A DNA stretch of 64,000 bases from Ophioderma brevispina (lineage: Eukaryota > Echinodermata > Ophiuroidea > Amphilepidida > Ophiodermatidae), in assembly GCA_023653785.1 (NCBI GenBank), contig JAMKCH010087969.1, positions 141,521-205,520 of the forward strand, read 5' to 3'. How positions within the stretch are numbered: the first letter of the stretch is position 1; the number at the start of each line of letters is the position of its first letter. Positions 1 through 13,077 of this stretch are shown here, piece after piece. Both the position numbers and the translations under genes were made by a program. Below the pieces are notes generated by a model. The model saw nothing but the letters and a program-made list of their open reading frames with translations. It made no database searches and was not told the origin of the DNA.

Positions 1-210
1 TATGAGCTAGTAAAATCTCAATTCCCTTGTCACAGTTCAGTACTTTCAATTCACCAATGTATTTTGAAAATACACCCCCTGGTTTTTGGGTATGATATAT
101 GATACCCAGATTAAACAAGGTCCAGCTTTACATGCAATTGGTTTTTTAACATATACAGTACACCCACTGAACTGTATCCTTGGTGGATGAGCATATTTTA
201 ACTCATAGTG
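1..210 (+). mobile_element. CACTA-bounded miniature element, copy 1 (cut by window edge)
   Basis: The window opens inside the left terminal repeat (TATGAGCTAGTAAAATCTC) and the copy ends with ACTCATAGTG. Two further copies, at 15974-16172 (inverted) and 32256-32457, share the whole length, including an internal self-complementary stretch around GGGTATGATATATGATACCC and the right part TGGATGAGCATATT. The complete copies have 12-bp inverted ends starting CACTA and 3-bp target duplications, as in the CACTA/EnSpm group. A 73-codon open frame on the minus strand inside it is incidental. No transposase is present, so it is non-autonomous. Confidence 0.75.
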
Positions 211-639
211 TATAGCCATCTGACAGTTCGTTTGGATTTCAAGTGATAGCACACACAAATAAAACAAAGGAAAATCAACAACAATTCGTAAGACTTAACT
301 TGATACAGAGAAAAATGCCCAAAATTAGTACACGGTCCACTCAAATTTTAGATACCTTTTATGATTTGATCATAGGTCTTTCTTTCGAAATATTTTATAA
401 CTAATATAATAAAGCCAGTAATAAACAAAACAGACATGCACATTTCAAAATTTATTAGGCCTATATAAATTTACATTTACTTTTTGCGAATAAATAAACA
501 ACCCTTATCCTTAAAAGCTAATTTCGTTATAATAACTGCGATACAAAAAGGAACGGGAAACTTCTTCTGTAATTAACTCCAAAGACAAATGTCTGTAGTA
601 ATATGTGAGCGGCTATTTAGTTCTTGTTCTTTTAAACTT
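211..639. other. no feature seen
   Basis: AT-rich sequence without a recognisable open frame, repeat or structured element. Confidence 0.6.
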
Positions 640-818
640 TGAAGTCGGAGCCCGTTGTGGCAGGAGATATAGTCCTCCAGACTCACAGTACCGCCTACAA
701 CGGTGAAGAATAGGCAACTCGATCCAGTTGATTCTTCACGCAACATTAGTTTCACGCTTTTTCCGTTGTCGTCTATGGAGCCCGGACTATGGTTTCCTTC
801 CGGACTATATCTCCTTTT
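640..818. mobile_element. foldback element family B, copy 1
   Basis: Nested inverted repeats: GGAGATATAGTCC (663-675) matches its perfect complement at 802-814, and an inner stem pairs GTGAAGAAT (703-711) with ATTCTTCAC (731-739). A second, diverged copy at 7283-7455 keeps the same order of blocks (CTCACAGT, CCGCCTAC, GGTGAAGAA, CTTCACGC, CCGTTGTCGTCTATGGAGCC). The structure suggests a non-autonomous foldback DNA transposon. The target duplication is unresolved and the outer edges are approximate. Confidence 0.6.
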
Positions 819-978
819 ACACTGGCATAGAAGAACTTATCAAACATATTAAACTTAACCATACTGCATCAATTTCATTTATTGGAAACTACTGGGTGCT
901 AAATGTAAATAATCATTGCATTTGCTAATAATATTTTTTTTAATTACAGCTATTTCCACTCTGACCTTTTATATACAG

Positions 979-1888
979 TTAAGGTGTCTGTAATCTCCCG
1001 AGTTCTGTCAGATCAATGTTTTATACCTGTCTATCGAAAAAAACAAAAAACAATTATATGAGTTACTGACCATGTGTGACATTTCAAAATGTGCTTGGAA
1101 CATGCCAGGTAATGTCAAAACAATAAATGGCGGGAGCGATGTCAGAGTTGTTTGAAAGTCTCATTTTTTTTATGACAAAACCAGATAAAACAAAAAAATA
1201 TCATGGCTACACACTTTAGACAACTAATTTGGATAATTTATACCACTGGCTTCATCCTGTGTAAATTTTACGAAAAATTTCATTGCGGGCTAATATGTTT
1301 TTTGTTTTCTTAAAAATAGTAGTTTTATCACGTCTCTTTATGGAGAATGGACATATAGAGGGCGCTATAACAACCAATCCAAACCTTAGTGGGTCTATAT
1401 GGCAAGATTCCCGGGGTGGAATTTTCTGATTTTCGCAGAGGTGATAGCTCTTGCATGTCCATACTTATGTCAGTTGTCAAACTTGTGTCGCCACTCTTAA
1501 AATTGCTCTAAAAATAAGAGACGATTTGCATGGGGTCAAACAGCTGTCATGTCACGTGCCACCATCTAACAGGCAATAACAAGGAATTTCACATAATTTT
1601 AAATATCTAAATTGTCTTCAAATAAGGCCAAACACAAGTTTGTTTCCAGTCACAGCCCGTTCGGATATTGATTATGCAGCCATTTTAACCGCATTTCATT
1701 TTTTCTGTTATTTGATGAGCTGAGAAAATTCGATTTCTTTTTTAATCAAAATGCTTCAGAGATAGAAAATTGCATTTTTTTTAATAAGGATCTCCAAAAT
1801 CGATATAGGCTTAAAAAGAATATTTTACAGTAAATATGGTTTGCCAACTGATTTAATTTTACTGATTTTATTTTCTGGACACCTTTAA
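979..1888. mobile_element. possible TTAA-flanked DNA element (weak)
   Basis: TTAA at 979-982 is followed by GGTGTCTG, and CAGGTGTCC-like sequence in reverse (CTGGACACCT) runs into TTAA at 1885-1888. The inverted ends agree over only about seven bases, so this is a candidate boundary pair based on the pattern seen in better elements of this window. The interior has no open frame of note. Confidence 0.2.
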
Positions 1889-4800
1889 TATAGCGTTACA
1901 CGAATGTGTTATTACTTTGTCAATTATAAAATACCACTAGGAAAAAGCATCTCATATTTTACCTTTCATAATGCACAGAAGACTACTAAGTATATGACTC
2001 GTATGATGAACACCCAGCGTGGTTAAAACAAATTATTATTCTATATGAGGTGCTGAAACTTATAGTAAATATAAGCATACCAACCCATGTGGTAAATATA
2101 CATAAACCAACCCATGTGGGAAACCTCTTGCGTGATCCATACCACGCGTTATGAAATTATATTGCCCGTTTCTTTTCTTTATTATCTGATAATGTTGTGC
2201 GCTATAGGCACGTGCTGCAAAGGTATTAACTTTCAGTAATGTAATTTAAAATCTAAAATGGAATTTGTTAGTATGAACATTTGCACAAAAGAGTACTAAT
2301 GTAGAGACTAAGTGGAACATTTATCGACAATAATGGCGGACTTTTATACTTGCATTCTAACTTCAGTGCAACTACCGCGAGCTCAGCTTATGGAAATGTC
2401 TGGGTAATCACATATTTGCAAGTGTTAAGGGCGATGCACACTTGATTCGGGCTATGCCAAGAACATATTGTACCAATCATTTTGTTTTAAAAATCTAATA
2501 AAATACCGTTTGTTGCTTTGGTTGAGATAGGGGGCAATTTTCCCTTTCTCTTATCGGTGGAAAATCTATTCGACATGTTTGTTCCAAGATATTGAAGGAA
2601 TTCAATTTGGAGCTTATTCGTATACGAGGGACTTATTCCGTTTCAATTTTGGTGTTTCGATTCGGATTTATTCTTAACCTCAGTAAAATTTACTCTCATT
2701 CATTTATTCATGACAGGGTTGGCATTCACATTCATGCAGTTGTTCCTTTCAGTTTCAGTCTTCCACTTCATGTCTATCCATTGAACAAGGAAGGGGTTGT
2801 GCCTCTGGGAATGCAACATATGCTGATTAACCAATAGTCCCTAGTAAATTTTCGGCAAGTTGTATTGTGGAACATCACGAAACTTAAGGTTTCGCACAAC
2901 GCACTGCACAGGCTTTATTAATTTATCAAAATTTTAAAGGTGAATGTATCACGGCAATGTATTATCTTTTCTTAAAGAAGGCCGAAGGCGTAAAGACACA
3001 TCTAGGTTGTTTCCATGGTTACATAAGAAATTTGGAGTCATAGGCACTTAGCGAAAAAATACTCTCTCATTTGCACCTTATTCCGTAGATGTCAATTATT
3101 GTCCGCCCCAAATGTACTTGTATAATCGTACACACAGACATACCAACCGCATCCCTATTATACCATACTCTCGCATATCGGAACGGTTGTATTTGGAAAC
3201 TATCATTAGTTGAGTGCAACTACGACAAAAGAGTGCTAACAAGTCTATCGTGCTGTGGAGCGTTAAGATATGTTCTTGTTTTCATTCACGTCTGATGTTT
3301 ATTTCCCAAAAGCCGAAGCAAAATCGGGACTGAGGCCCCTGGCGGTGAAGTCATGTAACCAACCCCATGATAAAAAGCTATATTGGAAAACAAAATGCCC
3401 TTGTTGCTATAACTAACGATCGAACGTGGATGTATACTCACAACGATACGTGTAAAGCTTAAAGATACATTTAATGAAGAATCCAATAAACGGTTTTTGT
3501 CACGAAAGCACACGCCTACAAAGAATTCCACATGGCACGGACTGAAGCAAGACCCTTACATTATACATCCATTCATGAAGTCATTAAGAACAGGAATTAT
3601 TAAGCTGAGTCCGTATGCAGTGAATATTATAGACTAAGATACACAAATGTACTCTTCTTAAACATATATTTATTACCACAATTTCACTCCTGGCCTACCA
3701 CAAAAACATTATCAGAAGAAATTGGACAAAACTTAGGCAAAAGAAACACTATATGGTAGAAATTATTTTCCATATTAAACCCTTCCACTACCACCCCCTG
3801 ACGCCCGCCATAAATTACCACTGTAAGTGGTATGACGGCCATTGTTTTTGCCAGTGGCTCTAATTGGTCACGGGGATGAGGAGGCGAATTTAAACTTTTT
3901 AATTGTTATTGTTTTGCAGATGACAAATGCTATTTGAAATAGCCCCCAGCTCACCCACCCCCATTTTTTGACAGAGAACAGATAATCCAATTAACAAATG
4001 ATTCAAAATTAGGAGTATGCACCGTTTGAAGAGTGATGAAATTGCATGTTACATGTATGTATGTCTTACCAACAAGATAGTACAGATTTTTGTCATGTCC
4101 ATTTTATTTTTATGATCCGTAGGCCTTGTTCTCATCCGATGCCTCATCCGTTGGTCCGACGTCCGTGCTTTACACACCTATGCCAGTAAATGTCTGAGTC
4201 TTCCTCCTCTGTGTTTTAATTAGATCAAATCCTGCACGTTATATGGCTTTATTCTGAGGTGCTATAACATATTTGACGTGCATCCACGACAACACTTTAT
4301 AGTTTGTATTTTCATAGTGAAGTTTAAACTTTGGTGAATTTTCTCATAGGTTTTGTTCAGAGCCTGATCTGTAATTCATTGTAACAGACATAACATGGTT
4401 TGCCGTACCACTACAAAATACTTCCGTGATTTTATAAACATTTACTTGTTTATGTCCTTAGTGTTGCATAATAAAAATCAAATCCGGTTGCTGTAATAAG
4501 AATCATTGTCCATTGATACTTCTGCTGTGTGTAGGGGGTGGGTCGAAATGGACCAACCTATTATATGAAAAACAAGCGCCAAGATTTTTTTCCCATTATG
4601 ATGCTTAAGAAAAAGTTACACAAATACAAAAATAAAGAGTCAAAAATATTTTGCGTTCTAAAACGAGATGCCAAACACCAAGCCGGGTACGTAGGGACCC
4701 CTACACATACACTTAAACTATCCCACCTACAAGTATTGTTGCGGCCTTGAATGTTTCAACCTTTAAGTGTATAGGATTGAAAAGTAGGTTTTGGGACATT

Positions 4801-6084
4801 TTTTTAGTATTCATGGTGATATTAATACAGATAAAATGACAAGCCCAAGATAGATTCAAACAGAGAACAAGATCAGCGTCTATTGTATTTAACCAAAACC
4901 CCTAGACACTTTGTCAGTTTTCCAGTTTCCGATTCAACGTGTTTTATTGGAGACAGCGAAAAATAATGATGTACTGAAACGGAAAGCCGCCCATCTGCGA
5001 CGACACGACAGTGTACGCTTCATCTATTGACTACTGCTATGATCAAGGATGACAAGCACACCAACAAGTTGATATTCTCACGTTAATTTGATATTGAACA
5101 TTTCTTATCCTTTCCATGGCCTCAGAATAACTGTGATACCAAAAAATGGGGCGGGTAGCTGTAACTTAACTTCGAAAATACCATTGACTTTCTTTCCGTA
5201 ATATAAATTTCAGCACTTTGGAGGCATTTTCCTTTGATGTATCTAGGCAAATAGAAATATATAGGGTCTTTCATTAACCTGTGCATGGCGGTGTTAAATG
5301 AAAAAGGTGTGCTCATCCGAATTTTTAAAAACCAAGTCAGTAACTCTTTAAGAACCACTTATCCAATTTCTTCCTCTTTGTACAACGTAAGTGTAGCTTA
5401 AAGGGCCAGACACTCGAAGCAGCGCATTCAATGAACAGGGCGAGTTACAACACAGAGGTAATAGAGGTAATACCTCTATGATTACAACTATGGACACAGC
5501 TGACTGCGCATCTTTTGTTCAAATTGACCCCGCCATGACCCGTCAAAAATATATTCCAGGAGCCTTGATCAAAATCATACGATTATAGCCAAATTAACGA
5601 GGTTTTTAGTATCACTTTTCTTCAATATCGTTCTACGGTTATGAACAATAATACGTTGTAAATTAGGCTTATCAAATCACAAATGAAGCCGATTGTTTTC
5701 CGCATCGAGTTTTATTTATCATTGACGCACTTTGGCCAAAATAACGGTAGAAGAACTTGACTGAATTATTTCTTTCTTTTCTTTCTGTAACATAAATCTG
5801 TGCATGTTGTGTTTGTTATCACTAAGTAACGTATACAAGTTTTTGAAGATACTGCAGTTGGTACAATTGGCAGATCGATCTGATTTAACCGGATTAACTC
5901 ATTGCAAATCCCGGCATTGATAATTAATGGACATACGCTGCATACCATAGATGCTCTGGAGCACACTCCTTTTTTTTACATTAAACACTTCCCTATGTAT
6001 GTGTCTTATATGTATATACTGAACCTTCCGAAGAGAGCACGTTTGTCTGTGTTTTCTTTCCCTTCTGTTTTTTTTTCCTATTAA
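1889..6084. other. no gene recognised; minor repeats only
   Basis: Open frames up to 81 codons here (2592-2837, 3286-3531, 5122-5358) resemble no family I know and look random. Small structures are a two-fold repeat of CCAACCCATGTGG near 2080-2120 and a 19-bp hairpin with a one-base loop, ATAGAGGTAATACCTCTAT, near 5458-5478. Confidence 0.55.
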
Positions 6085-6567
6085 AGGAGAACACGCACCA
6101 ACGATAATATTATACAAATACTCTATAAATAATTATTGACCACATATCGATTGGTTTCAATCGAAAAAAGGAATTATATTAACCATAACACATGAATTCG
6201 ATGAAACAAAAAACCTCTGGTCTGACCATATGCCGATATTTAAATTAAAAAAATTGTCGCTAATTGTCTAAACGGTTTATGCATTATACGGTCGGCAAGT
6301 TTGCGTCAATACATGCCATAGTAAATGTACATTATGAAAGTGTCACGTGAGAAATGTTTATGACGCTAACTGTGCCGTCCGTATCGCTTAACGCATATAC
6401 ATATCCCATATCCAGTAGCGCCAATTTTCAAGTAGCGCGTGGTCAGACAAATAGTTTTAATCATTTTTATGGTTAGTTAATTCCGTTTTTCATGAACCAC
6501 TCGATATTATGTTCATAATTATTTTTATAAGCTATATTGTATAATGTTTTCTTAGTACGGTTCTCCT
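6085..6567 (+). mobile_element. TTAA-flanked Kolobok-like miniature, family 1, copy 1
   Basis: TTAA (6081-6084) abuts AGGAGAAC, and the right end reads GTTCTCCT followed by TTAA (6568-6571). The inverted ends are imperfect but extend for roughly 50 bp (left ATAATATTATACAAATA against right TATTGTATAATG). A second copy lies at 24186-24631 in the same orientation and shares internal blocks such as AATAATTATTGACCACATAT and ATGGTCAGACAAA-like sequence. TTAA duplication with a terminal AGG fits the Kolobok superfamily (5'-RRG). There is no coding capacity. Confidence 0.75.
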
Positions 6568-6958
6568 TTAATTCAAAGAGCTTTGACCCCACTTTGTTTT
6601 TTCAAATTTACACTTTCAAACCTTGTCCAGTTTACAGATATGTTTATGTTATGTAACCAACGTGGTAATGTCAGCTTGCTTTCTCTCTAGTAAAAGCCAA
6701 AGCATCAATATATTAAGTATATTAAGTTTCAGGTCCTACACACAAGTGATTAAATTGATTGAGTCCGCTGTCTGTGTGTTTCGCACTGAACTTAGCAATG
6801 TCTGCACGTTTCTTTTATCACCACCGAATCGGCACTAAGTTAATTCAAAATACATCCCACATAGGTAAACATACACCTGACTCCATTAGCAAAATACTTT
6901 AAATATAATAGCTACCATCGCCTGAACACAATATTTCCCTCGATAATATTAGTCATTC
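6568..6958. other. no feature seen
   Basis: A 71-codon open frame (6623-6838) shows no recognisable domain. Nothing else is evident. Confidence 0.55.
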
Positions 6959-7095
6959 CATGTTTGTTCGCTTAATACGGAAAGATACCTACTGGTAGGT
7001 GTCGTTTCACATGGGGCCGTAGGCCGAATGTGATACGACACCCCCAGACGGCACCTAACCATAGGTATTTTCGATAATGTGTGGAACAGACAGGG
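6959..7095. mobile_element. foldback element family F, copy 1
   Basis: The outer arms, TGTTTGTTCGCTTAATACGG at the left and GAACAGACAGG at the right, match the outer arms of 35112-35237. The inner stem here pairs GGTGTCGT with ACGACACC, a different sequence from the inner stem of the other copy although it sits in the same place. Sequence after the right end (AATAAAGGATTTATCATTTAGTA) also resembles that after the other copy, so the repeat may extend further. Confidence 0.55.
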
Positions 7096-7282
7096 AATAA
7101 AGGATTTATCATTTAGTAGACATAGTCAACACCCTCCCCATATCCAGGTTATAGCTGTCTAGCAATGGGTTTAAATAATTCATTGTCTCGTAAAGGATAA
7201 GTGTTCATCTTTTCACCTTGAGATTGCTAGAATTACCAATAAGTCTTTTCAACAGCTCGGACCATCATTGGACTGTCTTTCG

Positions 7283-7455
7283 GCGGCTCGGCGTGGGAAG
7301 TAAGATCTAGTCCTCGGACTCACAGTCCGCCTACCAAACGGTGAAGAAAGAATAGGGCACTCGATTCAGTTGACTCTTCACGCACATTAGTTTCTAGGCT
7401 TTATTCCGTTGTCGTCTATGGAGCCCGGACTCTGGCTCCTGACGGACACCATATT
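7283..7455. mobile_element. foldback element family B, copy 2
   Basis: Diverged copy of the element at 640-818, with shared blocks CTCACAGT, CCGCCTAC, GGTGAAGAA, ACTCTTCACGC and CCGTTGTCGTCTATGGAGCC in the same order. It is followed by a run of nine or ten G around 7461-7470. Confidence 0.55.
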
Positions 7456-8568
7456 ACACCGGGGGGGGGTTACAATCTTGTTTTCCATTATATATGTAAT
7501 GGCTTAGCCGTAAATTTTAAACTTGGTAATTAACAAATTGAATTTGAAGACTTGGAAAGTGATTGATGAAATCTAGTATTTCATCAATAAAACGAAATAC
7601 GAAGATTTATATAATATTTTCTGATTAAATAACATTAAACAGTAAATGCCAATATTTTTTCCTTTTATCAAATTATAAACATAACTAAAGGTTAAAATAC
7701 ATCTCCTTGTGAAATTTTTTGCTGAAATGATAGATTAAAGGTGTGTAGAATAAGAATCTTCCGGTTGCCACCTTGGGCATTCCTGGGCAGTTTTGAGAAT
7801 CCAAGATGGCGTCGCCATATAAATGATAATTATATATTCAACCCTGTATTATCAAACTATGGAGTTACTAGGATCCAATGAACAAGTATATGGCACTAGT
7901 AACATTAAGTCATACTTCAAATTAAAAAGGGGAAGCCACATCCATTGTAAATATGCATTATAACAGCAAATACTGCGATAAAAATGACATGTGGCTTAGG
8001 TTAGTGTTAGACACAATAATGTATTTTGTCGTGTTAAAGTGTAACATGACGTCCCATCAATATGGCAGCAAAATGTGAACATCTTCAAAAATACTTGGAA
8101 CAAATTTATAAGTATTACAGCCTCAAATCGAAATCAAGTGTGACAAGGACATTTGAAATGTACATTTGATCCTAACCAAGTACAACATACTTTTCAATTT
8201 GTTTCAATGCGCCAAAATGAAAATAAACTAATATGGTGCCAAAGTTGTCAAATACCATAGGAATTACATTTTCAAGATATTGCACTTCAATTTATTATAA
8301 TTGGACACATTTTGTTTTATTATCGGGCTTACCTGGTATCACTTGGTTATGAGCATAGGTACCATTTCCAATGTTTTATTGACACAAAAATTATACTTAA
8401 GGTACTATTTAGAAATCTGTGTCAAGCGTTTTAAGATATTCACGTTTTTGGCTGCCATATTGATTGACGGCATGTTACAACTTTAAAAAGTATCATAAAT
8501 ACAGTTAACACATTAAGTGGTTCTGAATTTATGCCAAGAATTTTGTAAGTATCATACTACGCCAAACA
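7456..8568. other. no gene recognised
   Basis: AT-rich, with a G run near 7461. No open frame longer than 61 codons and no clear repeat partner in this window. Confidence 0.55.
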
Positions 8569-8619
8569 ACCTGAACGCGGTGCAAGTGTTGTATTCATCG
8601 CATGATTGAAAGATCTGGA
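8569..8619 (-). repeat. short dispersed repeat, partner at 20365-20414
   Basis: Read on the minus strand, the motif CAGATC..CAA..ATGCGA.GAATACAA followed by TGCACC..GTTCA matches 20365-20414. The two copies are diverged by scattered substitutions. Too short to classify; possibly an edge of a larger decayed element. Confidence 0.4.
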
Positions 8620-8842
8620 GGGTAAACAAAAATCCACTTCTCATAATTTCTCGTGAAATGACCCTGCACTGGATACATTTGCAGCACGCCCACTTTTGAA
8701 TGTTATAACGGTGTACTTGTGTGATAGTAACTGACCATGCATGACCAAATAACTGGAGATAGTGAGAAACCAAGTGAATCCATTGGCATAAGAGGATAAG
8801 TGAAGACATCATTGTGTAATGGTCATCTCCATATTTGGCGAT

Positions 8843-8994
8843 GGTATACGTTTCATATAGAAGTCCCAGGTATGCAAATGGGTATTACAATTGATTCCGT
8901 CATACGCTGCATGATGTTGTGCAGAGCGCTTGAAGGAACCAATGGCAATACCTCACTTTGACATACTTGCGGACTTCTATATGAAACGTCTACC
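8843..8994. mobile_element. small foldback element family E, copy 1
   Basis: Inverted ends of about 22 bp: CGTTTCATATAGAAGTCC near the left edge and GGACTTCTATATGAAACG near the right. A related copy lies at 16413-16560 in the opposite orientation, sharing TGAGGTATTGCCATT and AATCAATTGTAATACC internally. No coding capacity. The target duplication is not clear. Confidence 0.65.
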
Positions 8995-11900
8995 AAACTG
9001 GTTGAAGCCATAATTTGTATACTCCGAATTCAACAGGTTTACTGTCACAAAAGTACCAAACCTCAAACTGTACTTTCTTCAACACCTACCTGTCAATTAG
9101 TATTCAGAGTTGCCGTCTCTTTCTAAACACTTAAGTGATGTGACAAATACATATTTTATTTCACTTATAAATCCAAAACTTTGTTGAAAACAGTGCTGAG
9201 TAAAGTGTCTTGGTTCTGTGTCACCCGTATTTTGCTTGTGAGGAACGATATATCCATGATACTGCGCCATCCTACAAACATTTTGTTGTTGATTCTATTT
9301 TACAGCTGGTAAATCCCAGGCACGTTGGAGTTGTCGTCTGTTTGCCCTGGGAGAGAAAACTTATTCCTAATTCTTTGTAATATTTACACGAAAGCTGGAT
9401 AAGATAGACGGTGATCAAAGTGAACGATTACTCGCTCTTTGGCTAATCAAATATGGGTGAAATCGTCTCGCTAAGGACGAAAAATAAACACAGGGCTGAG
9501 AGATGATGAGCCATTTGGAGATAGTGCCGAAAGTACTCCCCTGGTATCAAGAAATCATAAATTTGAGTTTCTATTCCTGAGCAGGTTTAAACAATACGCA
9601 TTTGATCATTTTAAATTATGTATATACAGCCAATTCCTTGGAACTTTAACACCCACCACTAATCGTAGACCTACTAATCGTAACTCGCATTCATAGATCA
9701 AATATTTTCCCACCAGTAACTGAAAAGACTTAAGCGGGTTTGCCATGTGCTTCCTAAATAATTCCGTCAGTAATTTTGCTTAACAGGACTCGTATTGACA
9801 CAATGTTTCGACTCGAAAAAGATTTTGCATCTTCATACGAAAGGCAAATTAATTAAAACGTCAACATTCATTTGAAAGATGTGAAAAATGCATATATGTA
9901 TCAATAATTAGCAAATAATAAAAGTTTGCTCTCGGCAGAACTATATTGGGGAAACACAATCGGTATTTTTTAAATGAACAAGTTATTGGAAAATGTAATG
10001 AACTTTTAAATTGAAATGTGTTAGTGACGTAAGCCTCATTACCTTTTAATTTAAAGAGACTCTATTACAATTATTACAATAACGTTCCTGTTAAGAAAAC
10101 CTTCATAAATGGAATTTTACTTGACAGGGTATATTTCGTAGGTTGTGCCTCATACTTTTAATAACTTAAAAATTACACAAAGAATTTGAAAATTCATAAA
10201 CCCCAAATACATGCTGGATTTCCGATCTACTATTTTTTTTTTTTCATTTACGGTGTGCAATCTTAGGGCTAAGGGCTGCTTCCTTTGGATGTTATAAGCG
10301 AACTCTTAATATTGGTAGACCAATATTACTTTATGACAGAGTACTCTACGGGATTTCAAAATCACTTTCTTACAAAGATTACTCATTGTATTTTTAGATG
10401 GATTTACTTTTTTTTTCGATCGTTGGATTTCTGATACAGGCATGAATTCTTGATGAGTTGTATTTTTTCCCATTTAAGCTCATAAGTAGCCGGTCAAGTG
10501 GTCCTGACCCATTACAGTCTTTAGTAGTTTTCTGAGGAAAATGCTGTTAATCTTGTACCGGCAATTCATATATGTCTTCGTTATCGCTTCGTCAAATCTT
10601 TCTGTATGCATGTTTTTGTACGAACCACTAGTTTAAAGGGACGCAATTGCAAAGAAACATATTCAGACCCCCCCCCCCATAATGAAATTGTACCCTTGCA
10701 AAACACTTCCATCCAACAAATTAAAACATTTGGGATGTTTTACATTTTGCAAACGAAAAGGAGTAACTGATATTATTTCCCTTTAAGTTCGCTTTCCTGT
10801 CTGCCACAGACGAGGCCACGAATGCTGACAGTACTGCCAGCAATTTATCAAACTTGAAAAGCTTACAGTCCATCAGCGGCACCGGACCATTGCAATTGTA
10901 TCTTTTGTTGCAATCCTGGCTTATTCACCTTTTACCTCACAGCAGGATCCGACAACATCCCGCTATTGTTATGAGTGTCCTTGTTCAAATAAGACCTCTA
11001 CAACAACTTTAGTAGGGAGACATTTAAAAGGTGGAAGAGAGTTGTAAAAAGGGCGGCGTCTGTGCAATTTGATATCGGGGTTTAATTATAAGGGTTAAAC
11101 AAAAATATGTTACCGGTTTAAGTTTTTCTGTTGAACGTTTTCCTGGGTGGTAGAAAGGAAATCCATGTTTAGACAAACAACGTCTTACACGGTTCATCTA
11201 TTTTTCTTGGGCAATGCGAAGTAATGTCTGTGTTTTGAATGGCACAGGAAGCGATGATCAAATGATGTTGGTGTAACCAGGCACAGCGGCCTTTGGGAAA
11301 GACTTTGGCTGGTTGCTGGCTCTTTACTTGTCGGGATTATCCATCTCTGCGACAACCATGAAGTACAATGTCTGAATGCGTTTGTGTACAAACATCTTAG
11401 AAACTGTAAATTCTGGTAAGGATGTAACCTGATTTGTCTGTGCCAAAATTTGCCATTGCCTCTTGCTGGTTTATGTTTTTATAGAATGTAAACATTTTTT
11501 TCAAGTTCGGAAAGTGATTTCAGTAAGTTCCATTTATTTAGGGTCTGATATTTTTTTCTATGACGTTGTTTCCCTTTAACGATGCCTTCCATTTCATCTT
11601 ACACCGTTTCCAGTATACAAAGGGATGTCCATGTTGTAAGAGGTTCGGGTTGAAGGACTACAGGCACAGAACTATACAATAATGTCCGTAGCGGCTTTGT
11701 AAAATTAATGGGTTGTTATAGATTTTATTATCAGCGAAATGGTTTGAGTTTTTTGAGTTTTTACCATATCTAGAAAGCGACGGCGTCATTGTAGGCCCCA
11801 ATCTCCTATATATAAAACAAGCCAGATTCAAATCAAAGCTTTTTATGATGACCATTCACAATCAATTTGACCCGCTTTAAGCTTAGGAATTATTTTACGC

Positions 11901-12909
11901 CTAGATTGGACACATGTACAATTTGTAAAGCTACGGATGAGTTCCGTTGTCTAGACAGTTGGGTGCCCTAATTCCGTTGTGAATTGTAATTCAATACTAG
12001 TCTATTGAGAGATAAACTGAAAGTCCTCATTCCATTGGGATTTAGATCCCGTGGGGGTTCTTACGTGTGCGCTTCTAAGGACCTTATTGTTACAGATTTG
12101 CAGGCAAAAAGGATGGTGCACAAGAATTAAAGGCAAAATTGAACGACTATCATTGATTTTTAGCCAGCGGAGTGTATCATTAAGTATAATTTGATTTATA
12201 ACTTGGGACAGAGGTATAATTGAGCTTCAATATGGCATTTACAGCGAGTTCAAATCGTTCAGTAACCTCAACCATTGTCATTACGGTAGGAATATAGGTC
12301 TTCTCCCTTATTCCTTTTTCCCTGAGAGTCCAAAAAATAAATAGAAAAACACCCAGAAGTAAGTAAAATGAGCAAAACGATTTTTTTCAGGATAGTTTCC
12401 TAATGTTGTGCGAAAACACATATCAAACGTCCCCGAGTTTTCTCCTTGTGCTACTTAAGAAATAATGGTTAAAGTTTGTACGGCGGTAAAACGTTCCAAT
12501 TGTGTTTCAAATGTATGTCATTTTCGTGGCATGTCGTAAGGATTTAAAAAGGTTATAGATAGCACTATCGACGATTTATGGTTTATTAACTATTATCATG
12601 GAAATAACGGTTCAAAAGAGTCGAATGCTCCTTTTATTTTCAAAAGTGTGTCCATGTGTTTGTCTTGTGTATAAACTGAATTGAATCATTTAAAATCGTT
12701 AATAACCCTATATAAACCTTAACCCCTTAATCCTCAATTAACTCAACGGGGGAACTTATGGACTTTTCTGATGTTCTGAGGCGGCAACATATCAACTATC
12801 CTGAGAAAATCAGCTATAACTTATTTATTCCCGTCTTCTGGCTTCACACACACCCTAAAGTTCCTGGACTATGATCTTCGTTGCCATTCACTTATTCGTT
12901 TATGCTGAA
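8995..12909. other. no gene recognised
   Basis: Open frames here are 65 codons or shorter and unrecognised. A run of 11 C lies at 10668-10678. A segment 10637-10782 is bounded by TTAA plus AGGGA on both sides, but the ends share only five bases, so I do not call it an element. Confidence 0.55.
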
Positions 12910-13068
12910 GGGAGTTTCCGTAAACCTGACCCATCTGACACTTTTTCTGACACACTTATGAATTCGGAAACCTTCACGGAATAAACATGTGCTTTATTCC
13001 ATGAAGGGTTTCCGAATTCATAGTGTGTCAGAAAAAAGGGGCCAATGGGTCAGGTTATGTAAACTCGC
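12910..13068. mobile_element. Mutator-like foldback miniature, copy 1
   Basis: Almost the whole element is a hairpin: the left arm (GGGAGTTTCCGTAAACC, TGACACACTTATGAATTCGG, GGAATAAA) pairs with the right arm around a 7-base loop at 12986-12992. It is flanked by TATGCTGAA (12901-12909) and TATGCTAAA (13069-13077), a 9-bp target duplication with one mismatch. A shorter copy at 22664-22768 has a perfect 9-bp duplication. Nine-base duplications and terminal GGG are typical of Mutator-like elements. Confidence 0.75.
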
Positions 13069-13077
13069 TATGCTAAA

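Noticed and set aside
10637..10782. Segment bounded by TTAA and AGGGA on both sides
   Set aside because: The inverted ends agree for only five bases, within chance expectation for AT-rich DNA.
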